DNA from: Augochlora pura
Taxonomy: Eukaryota > Arthropoda > Insecta > Hymenoptera > Halictidae
DNA: 64,000 nucleotides
Assembly: GCF_028453695.1 (NCBI RefSeq)
Contig: NC_135778.1
Span: 25,533,214 to 25,597,213 of the forward strand
Direction: 5' to 3'
A program made the position numbers and the translations under genes. Of the stretch, positions 1 to 13,659 are shown one piece after another. Within the stretch, counting starts at the first letter, position 1, and the number at the start of each line of letters is the position of its first letter. The notes beneath the pieces were generated by a model, which was not told the DNA's origin, ran no database searches, and saw nothing but the letters and a program-made list of their open reading frames with translations.

Positions 1-416
1 TAAGTGTATAGTCGTGTACACAGAACGTGTACAACGTGCTCAAATAATTAATATTGTTAACGTTGTTATATTTAACGCGAATTACAGTAATAAAATTCAT
101 TATAAAGATTAAAAGGAGGCGGGCACGATCATGTAGTGTCTGTGTTCTCTTACCGATCATCACCGCCGCGCTCTGTACCTATGTCCGTATCGATTCGTGA
201 GCGACGAGCACCGTTCATAGATACCACATTTTCCTATGTACACCCCCCTCCAAAAGTATTAGGATATTTACAGAAAATTTACACTCCCGGGATTGCTACA
301 GCGAAAGTAACGCAACAGTAATTTAAAATTCTGTTTGTAACCTCACTGCTCTGCACTTTGTTTATACAGGGCGTCATGTAAATGGTGGTATTAACAATTC
401 TAGGTAGGTGACCTGA

Positions 417-685
417 TTCTACGTCAAAAAATAAGTCGAAAAGAAAGAATAACATTTTTTTATTTAAGGCTCTCTTTTTGAGAAAAAATTAGTTTTAAAG
501 ATATTACTACTAAGTAAGGATCAAGTAGCATGTCTGATCATTATATACCAATTCTACTTCTCGTTATACGTAGTATGACAAGCCACGAGAACTTGATGCA
601 TCTTTCAACTCAGTTTTCTCAAGAATGGCGCCTCGAATGAAAAAATGTTATTCTTTTTTTTAGACTTATCTTTTTATGCGTTACA
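417..685. mobile_element. Fold-back MITE-like element
   Basis: The left part (from about 421) reads AAAATAAGTC, a short A-rich stretch, AAAGAATAACATTTTTT, and then a TTTGAGAAAA block. The reverse complement of the right part (to about 685) repeats this order with a few mismatches: AAGATAAGTC, AAAGAATAACATTTTTTC, then TTCTTGAGAAAA. The arms are roughly 90-100 bp and the loop is about 80 bp. No reading frame is present. I could not identify a target duplication, so the ends are approximate and the superfamily is unknown. Confidence 0.65.
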
Positions 686-2408
686 TATATTTACTATAAA
701 TGCCTAGAACCCGCAGTCTGCTCATAAGAACACTCATCGATTTCGATGCAATCTTGTGCATACAAAGTCGCAGAAGTATGCAAAACGCATTGTCTAAATT
801 TTCGTTATTAGCTCTGATAAAAAAAAGTTCAAAAATCTGAGTTCCCTTTATTTCTTCGCCAGTCCAAGCAACAGCAAAATTAAAACAAAAAGTATTTAAA
901 CGGTTGTACAGCTAACTAGTCTTCCTAACGTCTTCAAACAATACAAGTCACTTTGACTAGTTTTAAAAAGAAATTATACCTTGCAAGGAGAACCATTAAC
1001 TACCAAGTATTCGCATGAATTTCATCGCGATTTTCGATATGCGCAGACTCTAAAACACCGCGGAAGAACATTTAATTCGTCGAGAGTATAACCCGCGACA
1101 CGTTCTCTGATAACCCGTGTCACATAAATGGCTCTAGACACCTGTGGAGAGACCTTCGGAAACCGGCGTTGCTCCCCGGCGACTTCCTGGAGTGCTTTCT
1201 AATTTCTCAGAATCTTCCGGCGGCCAAGTTTTCCCGGCCCAGATACTTTCGGACGATCTGCGAAAGTACTTTCCCCGACCGGCGACGCAATCTCGCGTCC
1301 CAGAACCGAAAACATAGATCGGAGGAAGTTAAACATCTCCGAGATGAACCAGAGCCGGGCTTCAACGGGTAAGTTTCAGTTTCCTGGCAACTGGGAGCCA
1401 TTGAGGCCCTCCCCGCCCTCCTGCAGGCCGCCGTTGCCACGATTTAAAGATACCGGCTTGCAAGCGAAGATTACTCAAGAAAAATTCAAGCATACAAGCT
1501 CAAAGATAGTTCCCCATCCTTGTCACTAAGCCAGGCTCTGCGTCGAAGTGTTTGCAAGCCCTAGGCACTTCTGCAATCGACACGTGTCCTCCGACTGTGC
1601 CATCCGCCTGATTCACTGCCAAACTAGTCTGGCGACCTGTTTTCTTTTTGCTTTTCCTGGTTTTCCGAGCCCTGTAATTTGATGCTGCTCTGGATTCATC
1701 GATGAACTGTCCTGAACAACTTCTTCTTTCGTCCCGTCATTGTTTTCTACGCCCTCTAATCTTCTATCTGATCGGGTGCGCTGCCAAATGAGCATGGCGA
1801 CCCGCTTCTTCTGATCCAGCTTGTATTTACAGATCCTAGAATATGCTAATGGAATCGTTGATACACCGACCTCCTAACCTTCTTTTGGTCCAGCAATCTT
1901 TTCTGAGGATCAGATGCATTGCTACCCAATAAGCACCGGACGTATTAAAGACGTCTATTTTTTGTTTACTTTTTATCAATTAAAGGATGTTCAATTCGGG
2001 ATGTTTTTAAGCCTTCTTTAAGACGTCTAAACGACGGTCCCAAATTGGACATTGTTAAAATTAGATGTGAATTGTTTTTACTCTTTTTATACAAATTGGT
2101 TGTTGCTAAGAAAAACTAGCAATTTATTTTCTATGAAGATGATAGCTTTTCTACAAGTTCATCCGTTACAATAAAATTGCTCCTCAGCTTTTAAACAAAA
2201 ATGGACAACTTGGAAAACGGAGATATGATTATTCGAGCCCCGTGGCTCGTCTTTATAATCATTGATAATCGACAATCAGAGATCACTTAAAGATGACTCG
2301 AATGTTGTACACAAGGCGTCCTGAAAACGCCTTAAAGACGTTCGTGTGTTATCTGGATAATTGTACGTCCTGCATTGTACTCGACTCAGCGAGGCTCGCT
2401 GCTCGAGC
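686..2408. other. Non-coding; GC-rich patch at 1100-1440
   Basis: No convincing gene. A GC-rich segment ends with ATG AAC CAG at 1344 and the strong donor-like ACGG|GTAAGT at 1368/1369, which could mark a first exon on the plus strand, but nothing follows that I can connect. Confidence 0.5.
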
Positions 2409-2625
2409 GACCCGGTGACCTTTCGCTTCCGACTCATTTTATTTTCACGGGCCCCATAATTTGCTACCCGAACAGGATCACATTGTTAAAACATCACCCG
2501 TTGACCTTCCGCGTTTGTCACGTTTTTTTGTTTTCTGACATCCTTCAATTTGTTACCTGCTCAATCATTTCAACCGACCCGGTGACCTTTTCCATTCAGC
2601 TGATCCTGAATTTTGCAGACTCGAC
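2409..2625. repeat. Three diverged units of about 84 bp, each starting CCCGGTGACCTT
   Basis: Units start near 2410 (CCCGGTGACCTTTCG), 2497 (CCCGTTGACCTTCCG) and 2579 (CCCGGTGACCTTTTC). A second shared block, AATTTG(C/T)TACC, occurs at a constant offset in the first two. This is an old tandem duplication without coding capacity. Confidence 0.6.
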
Positions 2626-3143
2626 TCTTTCGTAGGACCTAGACCATGCCCGGGGCAGCCCATTGAATAAAATAGCCCTAGGCCCAATCCCGCTAATGGC
2701 TCTTTCAATATGCAGAATGCCCGAGACGCGCTCAAGGGCAAACAACGAAGACGCCGAGGACCTCGCATCAATTACCAGAAAGCGGACACTTTTGACAATT
2801 GCATTTTCCACCTGGGCGGTCATGCCATATTCACGGATCCCCCCTACCCCCCACCCCCAACCCCTATAGAACGACTACTCACGAATTCAGCCACCTCATC
2901 AATTTTGCAAAAAGAAAATCACTGTAATCCCGCAGAACTAGATCCTCCACGGCGAGAAGCAATTTAGCAAAAGCAAGGCAAATCGCCGTCTCACCCCCAG
3001 CAAAAAAAGATTCTCGGACAATCATGTCAGTCGTATCCTTCTAATCGCATTCCCCAAAAAGATGACTCTGCAATTTGCCGGATACCCGACAATAGCTAAT
3101 GGCTAGCTGCCAGTCCGGCACTCTCGTCGAACGGAGGACGCGC

Positions 3144-3150
3144 GAAAGAA

Positions 3151-3181
<31 letters not shown>

Positions 3182-3186
3182 CAGAG
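3144..3186. repeat. (GA)n microsatellite
   Basis: Interrupted GAAA units lead into about fourteen pure GA repeats. Confidence 0.95.
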
Positions 3187-3783
3187 GGTCCTGTGTAGTC
3201 GGCTCAGGTGGCTACGCAACCCTCCGACCACCCCCTAAATGTATAAAACCGTGTGCCGTGGGGCTCGGGCGAACAATAGCCGGCGCTCGATCCCCAAACA
3301 GAGTCCTCAGTCATTATTCCGCTTGATTCCTGCCCTTTGCCTTACTCCCACGCGAACCAACGGTATCAGACGCGGGCTCGGCACAGGTTCTCCGAGGCCG
3401 ATATGCCGGGACCACGCGACTGGTGCCACCATCCCCCTATCAAGATGAACTATATCCATAATGCATGGCGGTCGCGTGGCCGCGCAGACAGCGAGGCGAA
3501 GGTCTGGGAAAAATTGAACGGGCGGAGGTGTAGGGGAACGCAACGGAAACGCGGAGACCCCGTGTAACTCGGGAAAGGTGTTCAGTCAGGGGTTGACCTG
3601 AATTCAGGTGGGCTGAATCAATACCCGGCGCTCGTTCACCTCCCTGTTACCGTGGCAACCAGACTCCTTTATTAAGTATAACCTGCACCGTTTCCTGCGT
3701 TCCCAGGCATGCTGGCCGGCATAGACCTGCCCGTGTCGACGACCCGCTCGACGGGGAGAGCCTTGATAGAGGACGAACCATAG

Positions 3784-3817
3784 CTCTCTCTCTCTCTCGC
3801 TCGCTCTCTTTCTCTCT
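3784..3817. repeat. (CT)n microsatellite, interrupted
   Basis: CT repeats with CTCG and CTTT interruptions, followed by a short TG run. Confidence 0.9.
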
Positions 3818-6800
3818 GTATGTGTGTACTTGCTAGATTCGACCGGCCTTGGCACACGGACGATGAACCGAGGGCCGGTGCCAGGTTTCAGGAAGAGGCG
3901 GGCTTGGCCTTGGTATTCGGTTTCACCTTTGCCGGCCTTCCAATTCGAACACTTTTAGAGCCATTTGTTACTTTCGTTGGTTCAAAGACCGACCTCTCGG
4001 TCGGGATCGACGAGTCGTCTGCGCGAAAATATATCAGTGCTTCGAAATAGGTGAGAGCGAATTATCTATTTCTTGGATATATTCATTTTCCTGTGGTAAA
4101 TATTGGAAAATATTAACTAAGCAAATACTAGGCCACCGGGCTCACAAGGGAACCGTGTACTGATCGCAGCAGGTTTTCGTGTGGGCGAACCATGGTGCGC
4201 ATGTGATAGAAGGCAATTCTTTCGCAGTTTTTAAAAATGGGTCAAGATTTCTCTTAATATTTTTCGTTAACGTTTTCCATGTTTTTAGTAGCACATATGT
4301 TGTCATGAAGCTTATATTTTAAGCAAAGCAAGACAAATATTTTCATAAAGATCTCGAAACTAGGATTGACACCGTTACCGTATGTGTCATGTACAATTGG
4401 TAATGAAAATATGGGGTCATTTTTAAAACGAACTAACTTTTTCAAAAGTGAACAAAACGACTTGAATTTTTTTAAATGATGGAGAGACCAATCTCTTAAA
4501 CGATAACGAGAATGAAAATAACTTTACTATCGCTTAGAAGGTTATATACATATTACGTGACAGTATACTATATTTAGTTTGTTCAGATGTTTAGATTAAT
4601 TGCATATTTAAATATTTAGAAATATTGAAGTCACTAAAATCGCTCATTATTAGACGGAAAAACAGAACTTATTCTACTTTGAATTTCAATTAGTATCAGA
4701 GGCAGGAAGGGCGATTGCTCGGGGTTTGCCGGTTCGTAGATCATCGAGTAGTTAGTAGAACTAAAGCCGAGCCGAGAAGGAAAATTCGAGGGAATGCTTG
4801 CTTTCCAGTTACCATTCGTTTTCCACGAGAAGGTTCCCAACTTCCTTTCAAAACTCGATGCGCGCCATACGTTCTTTGACGAGTTTCGTCGAGCCACGGC
4901 GAATGTGAAAAAAAAACCGAGCGTTGGCAATTTCTCTACTCGTCTCTGTTAGTGTTTGTTTGTGCGCGGGATGGAAACGAGAGTCCTAATGTCCCTAGGG
5001 ATTTTTATTTGCATGCGCCGCTCTCATTAACGCGACACCTATTTGCTTTAATCGTCTGCTTTCTCAACTTCACGCACGGTTAAATGAAAATTAAAAATAG
5101 TCGCCAGTCAGAATATAACGTAGGTGCACTTATAAAACACTATGTGTGTATACATACGGGAGGAAAACTGAGTCAACACTTTGGAAATGTTATGACTTTA
5201 TTGAAAGTGGTCTAAAGGACTTGAGCTATTCAGTAAATGTTCGAGGAACTAGTTCACCGTACAATGATTAAAATACTTTCTTTTATATTTTGTTATTATT
5301 TGGAATTTAATAACGTAAAGATAGTGTCACATTTTTACTTTTTTATCTGAGCTTATAATGAGAATTTACGAAAAGCAATTTGCTCCTTCTAGGAATATGT
5401 ATGTTGAAAGCTACAGTCACTGAGACGTGCAAACATTACCCGTTTTTCATTGAAATTCATGAGAAATTGTCATTTTCGGGATCTTTAATTATGTCAAGAT
5501 CAAGCGTTTTCGATGAAATTTTTAGCGTAAATATAAATAATGAAGAAGTACCAAATGCATTTCAAAACGACAGTTTCTTTACAATTCGTTTATCCCAAAT
5601 AATAGTGAAAAAGAAGTGTTTCATTATACAGTGTATACTGGTCTCTCTAACATTTACAGATAAGTTCGAATCATTTAAAAAAGAAATACCATTTTAAAAG
5701 CGTTGACGCAATAAAAACAAAACAAAAATAATAATATCAAAATAATAGGATACGTAATATTGTAAGGATAAATAAAACTGACTTATTAAGACGAAAACCA
5801 ACAAATGAACTGTCACAGAAACTACCGCTAATAAGAACTTAGAACAACAGTGTGCGTTATTAGTGGCATCGTCGTCTTTTCACAGCCAATTTGCAATATC
5901 TTCACATTGATCCAATTTCAAGGTGAACGGACTTACACTTTACACTGATTGACTTCTGAGCCGTCCATACGGATCTTAATACGTCCATTCTAGGGTGGCC
6001 AGGCCAGCCAACCGCGCCTCTGGAAATAGACAGAGATCAGGAGCATTCTTGAAGCTCAGTCACGAAGAAGGGCAATTTTCAAGTCGATTTCCGTCTTCGC
6101 CAGGAAACCAATCTCTATTTCCCATTGACGCGCAGAACGCCCTCAGCAAATCTCCCAGCATTAACTTTTCTAGCCGGTGCTCTCGCCGATTTGGCCTTCT
6201 ATTCATAAGCAACCCGGTGTGAACTCCCGAGAAAATGTAACAGTTCCTGCATTAGGCCGGCAATTCTTCGAGTGCTCGCCCGAACAACGGTAGACGCATT
6301 TTCGAGATTTTTCAGAGCAGGTGCCAGAACTTACGGCGACGCCCAACGACACACGGCTGCTGTTCCGACAAAGTTGCAACCTCCCTTGGCCGCCGCGACA
6401 AAGTTGCATTGCGAAAGTTTCCAGGTGCGCGCCAGGAGAGTTTAACTCGATTCTACAGGCCGTTGCTCATGCTATTTGTCGCCACGGCGAGATTATGCCA
6501 CGCGACAGGTGCTACCATCGTCTATCTGCCGGATATACTTGAGGCTAACCTAATCTTACGCGACTGAGTTTCGTTGAGAAATTCCGAAGAACAGGACTTT
6601 GAGATTCGAACCATCGATAGAGTTTACGAACTTGGTAAGAGGATTTTATGGCTCTAGAACGCTCCGTTTTGAATCGGCTGCGCTTGGGAATCTCGATAAC
6701 CGAGGCCGATGGAGAAACGACGACTGTCGTGAATGACTTAACGCGCGACCCGGTGATCTGAGGACTTTGAGATCATTGCCAGAATTTTGGGTTAGCGCGA

Positions 6801-9800
6801 CGGTTTGGAGCAAGCTAATTTTTAGCGAGAAACGAATTTTTGAACGTCAATTTCTGGAAACGGATTCTCTTCCCATCACTTGAACTTCGATGACCGAAAT
6901 ACTACTTCCATCGGATGATTCTAAAAATATAATGTTGTGAAACCGTGGATTTTGCATTTATTGTGAAAATTTATAAGAAAAATACAGAAAATATTGAAAG
7001 AGTTTTAGAACACTGCCACATTATTTGTAATTATTTAAAATTATTAAAAGATGAATATTTATTTAACTCTAGCTTCTTGCAACTGCTGAACAATATTTTT
7101 ATTTTATTTAAAAATCCACTGTCCATTAAATATATAATGTTGTGGAGTTAAAATTTGAAAATTGAAGTTCAAAAAATTTGATTTAATTGCACGTTTCAGT
7201 ACGCTATTCTAAAGAATGTTTCATTTAAGCCCGATGGAATTATAAACGTAAGAAAAATAACTCATTATCATAATATATTATACTATAGCATTAATATTTC
7301 AAAATGGCTTCGGGCATGTGGCCGCCGCGACTGTTCTTAACGAAGCGCATTCTAAATATTAAACGTTAACTAGCCGGGCGTGCACCGAGATCTCTGCGCA
7401 AAATTTTCCATGTGGTGAACGGACACACTTTCGTTCACAAAATGCGCCCTCGTTTTTCAGATATTTATAGATTTAAAGTGTGAACGCGTATTACATAGAA
7501 ATAACATATACAGAATATCCATCTGAAAATTTTAAATCCGAATATTTCGAGAAACATTTTCCCGAAATGTTTCGGGAAAAATGTTAAATACAAAACTTAC
7601 TGAACTTAAAAAAAAAAAAAACAAATTTTTATACAAAAATTTCTCCCGGTTCTTTTCCAGATATTTAAATGTAAAGTTCTCGCATCATCATCCTGTATAT
7701 GTTATCTATATGTAATCTTGCGTTCGAACAACAAATCAAGAGATCTCAGAAACAAAGATAGATTTTGAAAAATTGTTTAACCAGTTAACTGTGGCGATCT
7801 CTTTGCAAAGCGCTCACACAAGTGTGTGCCACGATAATCAAGCGATAACGGTGAAAGTTATGAATCCAACTCAAATTATTTATAATATTCCTTTGTTTGT
7901 TCCATTTCGTCTTGATCTCTAAACACTTTAAACATATTAAAATTTACGAATATAATTTAGTTTTCGTCAGAATTACAATTTAAATATCAAATTGTAACAA
8001 AATTTTACGCACGACGGATATAATCGCCATGGCACAAAATTCTACCGCATCTCCATGACGGATATAGTCATCGAACACACTTCCCTGGTTAACATTAGGC
8101 ATGTATTACAACTTGACTCTCGTATCGGAATGATTTCCACTATCGCAAGTTCCCATTATCATCCCGTGACCGGAACCGGGTCACCGATTTCCAGTTCCGT
8201 TGCCATTCCGCACTCGGCATTTTCTCAGCCGAGAAATTATCTTCATTATTTCATTCATTATCGAAAACACAACTGGCCAATGAATGTTCGCGGCGAACGC
8301 GTCGCTAATTAAATATTCAGCCGCGTCGAAAGCGGAAAAGAAAGGGGCGAGAGGGCGGGTCGCGGGCAATGAAAGAAACGACCCGGCGCCAATGATCTGA
8401 ATAAGCATCCAGGTCACCACACGTGACAGCCAGAAGATTGTTTGGACCCGGCGTACCCGCTGCACCGCGGGGGCTGTTAAACTGAATCCACGCCAGGCGG
8501 AAAGCTCTATTTATACCACGGTAACGAGGTCTTCGATGTAATCTTGCGAAACGCTCCGAGGAGAATTCGTTTCCTCGTGAAGGAGCACACGAGCCACGGA
8601 TTCGACTGGTTCTCTGCTCGAGACTCCGCGCGTAAATCGGTCCGCGTGCTCCTCGCTCGCTCAAGAGGACACTAGCTCCAGTGTTATACGGGCGCTGAGA
8701 GAGTCTCGGCATTCTATTGGAAATCGGCGATGCAACTTCCGGAACAGGAGGACTTCGATCTGTCGCCGAGACTCGCGGAACTCGGTGGAACGATTCCGAG
8801 ATTATGAGCGCGAAGACTGTTGGGGTAAACGTGCCAATAAGAAAGCCGTTTTATTTATAAATCACAGCTGTACAATATTTAATATTAATATTTAGGAATT
8901 TGGTGTAGACCCGGGAAACGTTCTTTGAATAAAAAATTTAATAATTGAGTAATAATTTAATAATAATTTAATAAATAAAAATTTAATAAATATTTTCTTG
9001 AACGAATTAATTTTTCAGTCTATGCTGACCATTTTTCAGGACTGTATGGTATATTTCAGTCTACCATGGCTTTACAGTATACATAAATAATTATGGATGT
9101 ATAGAACATTTTTGTTTTTAAGAAAACAGCAATTTTTCGATTTCGAAATGGTTTCGCATTTCTCGCAACTACAATTTGTAATAACAATGATATCTGGAAA
9201 AATTTATTAACCCGACTTAATCCAATTATTTAGAGGCTGTAAGAAAATTTCACGAGATCGTGAATTACTAGAAGAAATAAATAATTTGGTAGAAAAGTGT
9301 TCCGACACCGACTTTGATTTTGACGTTTGCATACAACAAGAAAAAGAATCCAAGTTTCCTCAAATTATTATCATCATTGTTGCGTCAAGCTTATGTGTAA
9401 ACTATTATTACTATCGTTATTCAGCCTATAATAAATTTTCGCTCGTAAAGCAAAAAACTATATAAATGTAGTCAATGTAGCGTTAAATACGCTTCATACG
9501 AACGCGCAATTAACGGTATCCCAAAACTTTTTGTACGAACGTTGAATAAATATTATTTTTACAGAACAATGGTACAGCGAGCATTATTCCCATCGAAAAA
9601 GAATAATAACGCGGTGTAATAAGAACAAAGATAAGAGCATAATTCCAACGTGGGAATAAAGCACAAATGAACGGCGAGCGAATAAAAATGGCAGCTAATC
9701 CAGAAAACGGCTGGAGTAAACGTACAATGAGCGTAAACGCGGAGTAGATGCGGTTGAACGGCGAAGTTTGCATTGAAAATTGCGATTGAAGCTCTGTGTT

Positions 9801-12106
9801 CCCCGAAGGGGATAGGAAAATACCGGGCGGGTGGCAAAAGAGGATTTTCGACCCTCTTCTGCACACACAATGAGGAAAAAAAAGGGCGCGGCAAAAAAAT
9901 CCTGCTCGCATATTCCTGGAGCTCGCCATAAATGGTCGGGAAAATTTCGGGCTCATTTCGGAAGGGCTCAGCGAGGCGAATATGTTAAGGAAAAGCGCCG
10001 GGGAGAGAAAGTTTATGTCGCCCTATGGTAAATTGCTGTTGCCGGTGTGATTTATGATCGCCCGTAGACCACTTTCTTTATACAGAACCGAATGTATAAC
10101 ATTCTTTTTCATCGCCAGATCGAAGATAATTCCAAGTTTCATTGTATCCGATCCCAGTTTTCAACTGCTGCAACCTGGCATGATTTATTAATGCGGCGAC
10201 ACTGACTATTGCTCCCTGTTGCCGACCGTCTTCTAAATATCAATCTACGAGTCAGGCGATTGTAATATTACCCCTTTAGTGATTTTGATAGATCATGTTT
10301 TAAAGTAACTTCCACATTATGAAACTGTCTTATGTTTGACGAGTTCTAAAAAGATTAACTATTTTACGAGAACAAATAAATTAAATTTCACCCGCGTGCA
10401 ATAACAAAATAATACTTGTATCTTAATTTTGAAGTTAAAACAGACTCGAAATTTTTAAGATAAAACGTATGTCTTGCAACGACAGATATAAAATAGAAAT
10501 ATTATTAATTTATCTTTAATTTATAAACTAGTGAATCCTATTTTAATTAGCTCAAATAACGAATTACATTTCAACAGATTTTGTCCCCGGTCAAGAAACG
10601 AATTAATGCTGATCAAAATTAGCAGATAATCTCGTTTCGCGCGACGATCGTGAAAGAGAAATTATTTCTCAGGTCGCAGAGCTATTTTAAAGGGAAATTG
10701 TATTCTCCCTTGGAATACGGAGGAATTGTTTGAACTAATTAAAAAATAGATTCTTTCATCGAACACCGATCTAATGCTCCCATCGATTAGCGGATGATTT
10801 CGACGTTTTAATTGCAGGAGTAACAAAGCGAACGACGCGAAATTTAAGGAAATTCTCCAGATTATACCGAGTATCGGGGGAAGATTCCAATTATCCTGTA
10901 ACAAAACTTTCTCGGACGCCTCCGTGATCAGCGAATGAATAATACAGATCGAAAGAATTGGCTACGGAGGGTCTCTGTCTCGACCTCGAGACTCAAAGAA
11001 ACCGGGGAAGCTTGGGGATCTCTGCGGCGGCCACGAGGGTTCTCAAAAATCCCAATTACCACTGAAACTTCCTCAAGCAGTCGTCCCCGCTACCCTGTTC
11101 ATTTCGAGCTGCTGGCCGGGCCTCACTTTTTTTCCCTTGTGCTCGTTAAATCCTTGCGAACTCATTCAACAAGTACCAGACGGGATCGATCGGTGGCTAC
11201 GATCGACCGAAAAAGAGGATCGAGCAACGTGTAAGTCGGACGCTTCACCGAAGTGAATTCATTATTCATGATGACGGAAGGGAAACGACCCCATCCGGCC
11301 GCTATGACGACGATCCCGCGCACCACCCAACATCTACGGCCATTGAAAATCAATTTTTCCGTTCCGTCTGAACCCAGAGCGATTAAATAACGATCAAAAC
11401 ACGGCCTGGGTCGAAACTGACCCGGTCACTACCGTAAGAAAGAATTAACGCGAAGTAGACTGCCAACTTTCAACAAATCTCCTGTCTAATAAATAAATCG
11501 CAATGTTTTTCAGGAGTCGCAGAAAAAATTGTTCTACGAAGATTTTAATAATTCGAGGAGATAATTGTTAATATAAAATTGCTGCGAGTGAAAAATATAA
11601 AAGCAACGGCGCGATAAATTCAATGGGAGAAGGAAAGGGAGCAGTTACGAAGAAATATTGGATATGAAGGTATAAATGAATAAAAAATGAAGGGGACGCA
11701 ATTCTTTATGGGGAGAAACAAGACGTATCTCGTGAGGATGACCCGAGCCAGGTGTTTTTTCGCGGTGGAGTTTCCTTTGAGTCCAATCAGGACCCCCACG
11801 AAGATTAATTATGTCGGGAAATAGGGGTTGCCGGGAGTCCTTCCGTCATCGGTCTCTGTCGGCTCCGATTTTATCCGGGCTGGCTCCCCGAAACGTCGAA
11901 CTGATTAACCTTTCCCGAGATCGATCTTCCACCAGGAACGAGATAATGAATTGGCAAATTTTCAGGGGCGCCGCTGCAACATCCATTCTGTCAGCTTTAT
12001 CCGGAGGACGGTTCAACCCTTTCCAGCCGCGAGGCGCATCGACCAACTTTATCTGTTTCGTCCACGTGGTCGAGCAAAGATTGTGTTAGCGATTGTTTTA
12101 CTGTAT
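3818..12106. other. Long stretch without recognised genes
   Basis: Only short frames of chance quality appear here. The best is a plus-strand ATG frame of 98 codons at 5401-5697 without recognisable motifs. GC-rich patches occur at 8300-8790 and 9640-10030, and AT-rich simple sequence at 8930-9000. A palindrome lies at 7553-7585. Confidence 0.6.
7553..7585. repeat. Short palindrome (hairpin)
   Basis: AACATTTTCCCGAAA is followed within two bases by its inverse, TTTCGGGAAAAATGTT. The stem is about 15 bp with almost no loop. No associated gene was seen. Confidence 0.75.
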
Positions 12107-12480
12107 CTGTTGAGACTTTCAGGTTAGGTTAAGTAACCAACATTTAATGTAGGTATTGTTAGGTATATTATTCGTCCTACGAACATCAAGAATATCAAAT
12201 GTACTATTTGGTCAAACGATTTTGGCGTCTGCTGTTGAGATTCTCAAACTAGATAAAATAACCTTAAATAAATGCACTGCTCAACTTAGTTCTACGAAAA
12301 TCAAGAATAGCAAATCTACAATTTGATCGAAAAAGTTTGTTGTCTGTTGCTGAGAGCCTCATTCTTGGTTAAGTAATTAATATTAAATAGCATTTTTATA
12401 TCTAATTTGTCTTCCGAAAATCAAGAATATCAAAACTAAATTTGTTCAAATGATTGTGATATAGTTGCTGGAAATTAATT
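12107..12480. repeat. Diverged tandem repeat, period about 115-125 bp
   Basis: Units start near 12107, 12232, 12344 and 12462 with CTGTTGAGA-like sequence. Each is followed by a shared block of the form CGAAAATCAAGAATA(T/G)CAAA. Roughly three full copies are present, with no frame. Confidence 0.65.
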
Positions 12481-12706
12481 TAAATTTTTAGCTGTCTCAT
12501 TGAGGAATGTGGTGCAACTAACGTGTGACTAAAAGCAGTACCTTAAACAATATGTTGAACGAAAGTGATACGTAAAATTATAAACGATTCTATGGGATCC
12601 TTGGGTTAAATTTAATCATCTGCACTCAAGTGACGATTCTGAGACGTCGCTGAAAATTGTTATACTATTTTCAAAACAGTTTTCACGTTCAATTTCCTAT
12701 GTATCA

Positions 12707-12800
12707 TAATATTTATAATAATAGTAATATTTATAATAATAATATTCATAATAATAGTAATATTCACAATAATAATATTCATAATAATATATTCATAATA
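12707..12800. repeat. AAT-type trinucleotide-rich tract
   Basis: Reiterated ATAATAGTAATATTCATAATAAT with 12- to 15-base higher-order periodicity. It generates spurious Asn/Ile-rich frames on both strands. Confidence 0.85.
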
Positions 12801-13395
12801 AAAACAATCATACCAAATGGGAATGATGTAGAGAGAAGCAAATGCCTTCAATTTGGGGTTGAAATAATCTCGAATGCAAACGATTCAAATATTTTGAATA
12901 ATCTGTAGCCGAGTGTTTCACGAGACTGCGATACTTACAAACGTAAAAACGAATCGGTGAGTCGAGGACAATTAAAACTTCCACGAACCAACGCGAGATG
13001 TACAATTAATTTAGCAGATTGGCCAGTTGGAATCTTCCGCGGGCCAAAAAACATTTTCATTTCCGCGCCGCGAGGACTTCCCCCCTGTTTCGTTATTGTC
13101 AGGAGTGGTCCCGGTGTTCGGGAACGTTTCGCGAAAATTGTTTCGTTCGAACGCGATCGACTGACGTCCGCCGTCACTCGCGAAGACAGGAGTGGAAAAA
13201 TGATAGCTCAATCGACGAGCATAGGGAGGAAGACAAAAAGAGCGGTAGGAGAAAAGCACGAATCGTTGGTCACAAGGCAAAATAAAATGCAATAACGTGA
13301 AACGTTCGAGGAAAATGGAGTGTCGGTCGCGTGACACGTATTTGTGTCACCGGGACACACCGTGAAACCCCGTTTTTTTTATCGCGAGTAATTAT

Positions 13396-13401
<6 letters not shown>

Positions 13402-13461
<60 letters not shown>

Positions 13462-13500
13462 CCTCTCTCTCCCTTCCCTCTCTTTCTCTTTCCTTCTCGT
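13402..13500. repeat. (CT)n microsatellite and pyrimidine tract
   Basis: About 26 uninterrupted CT repeats (to about 13454), followed by an imperfect CT/CCT/TTTC tract. Open frames here are low-complexity artefacts. Confidence 0.95.
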
Positions 13501-13617
13501 TAGTCGTAGCCTGTCGACCACGCGATTACTTCGAAATTATGGTTCCTAATTTCCGACACTTTGTTCCTGAACTCGGATCATAATTTCTCGGCTGATAATT
13601 ACATAACTAGTATTTAA

Positions 13618-13635
13618 CCCTCCGATGACCGACAA
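13618..13635 (+). repeat. Left terminal inverted repeat of the piggyBac element
   Basis: The sequence CCCTCCGATGACCGACAA directly follows TTAA at 13614. It matches the reverse complement of 15305-15322 over all 18 bases. Confidence 0.93.
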
Positions 13636-13659
13636 CTTTTTCAACGGTCAAAGCCCGAC

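Noticed and set aside
8317..8712. Minus-strand frame of 131 codons
   Set aside because: Arg-rich frame in GC-rich DNA with no recognisable motif; probably open by base composition.
9510..9956. Minus-strand frame of 148 codons
   Set aside because: No domain, odd composition (many Phe, Arg and Cys) and no splice or start support; overlapped by a second frame of similar quality.
12121..12136. TTAGG-like sequence suggestive of insect telomere repeats
   Set aside because: Only about two imperfect units, inside a longer unrelated tandem repeat.
13331..13583. Open frames rich in Leu-Ser over the CT tract
   Set aside because: Low-complexity translation of a microsatellite; the same happens at 3100-3180, 16300-16490 and 46000-46200.
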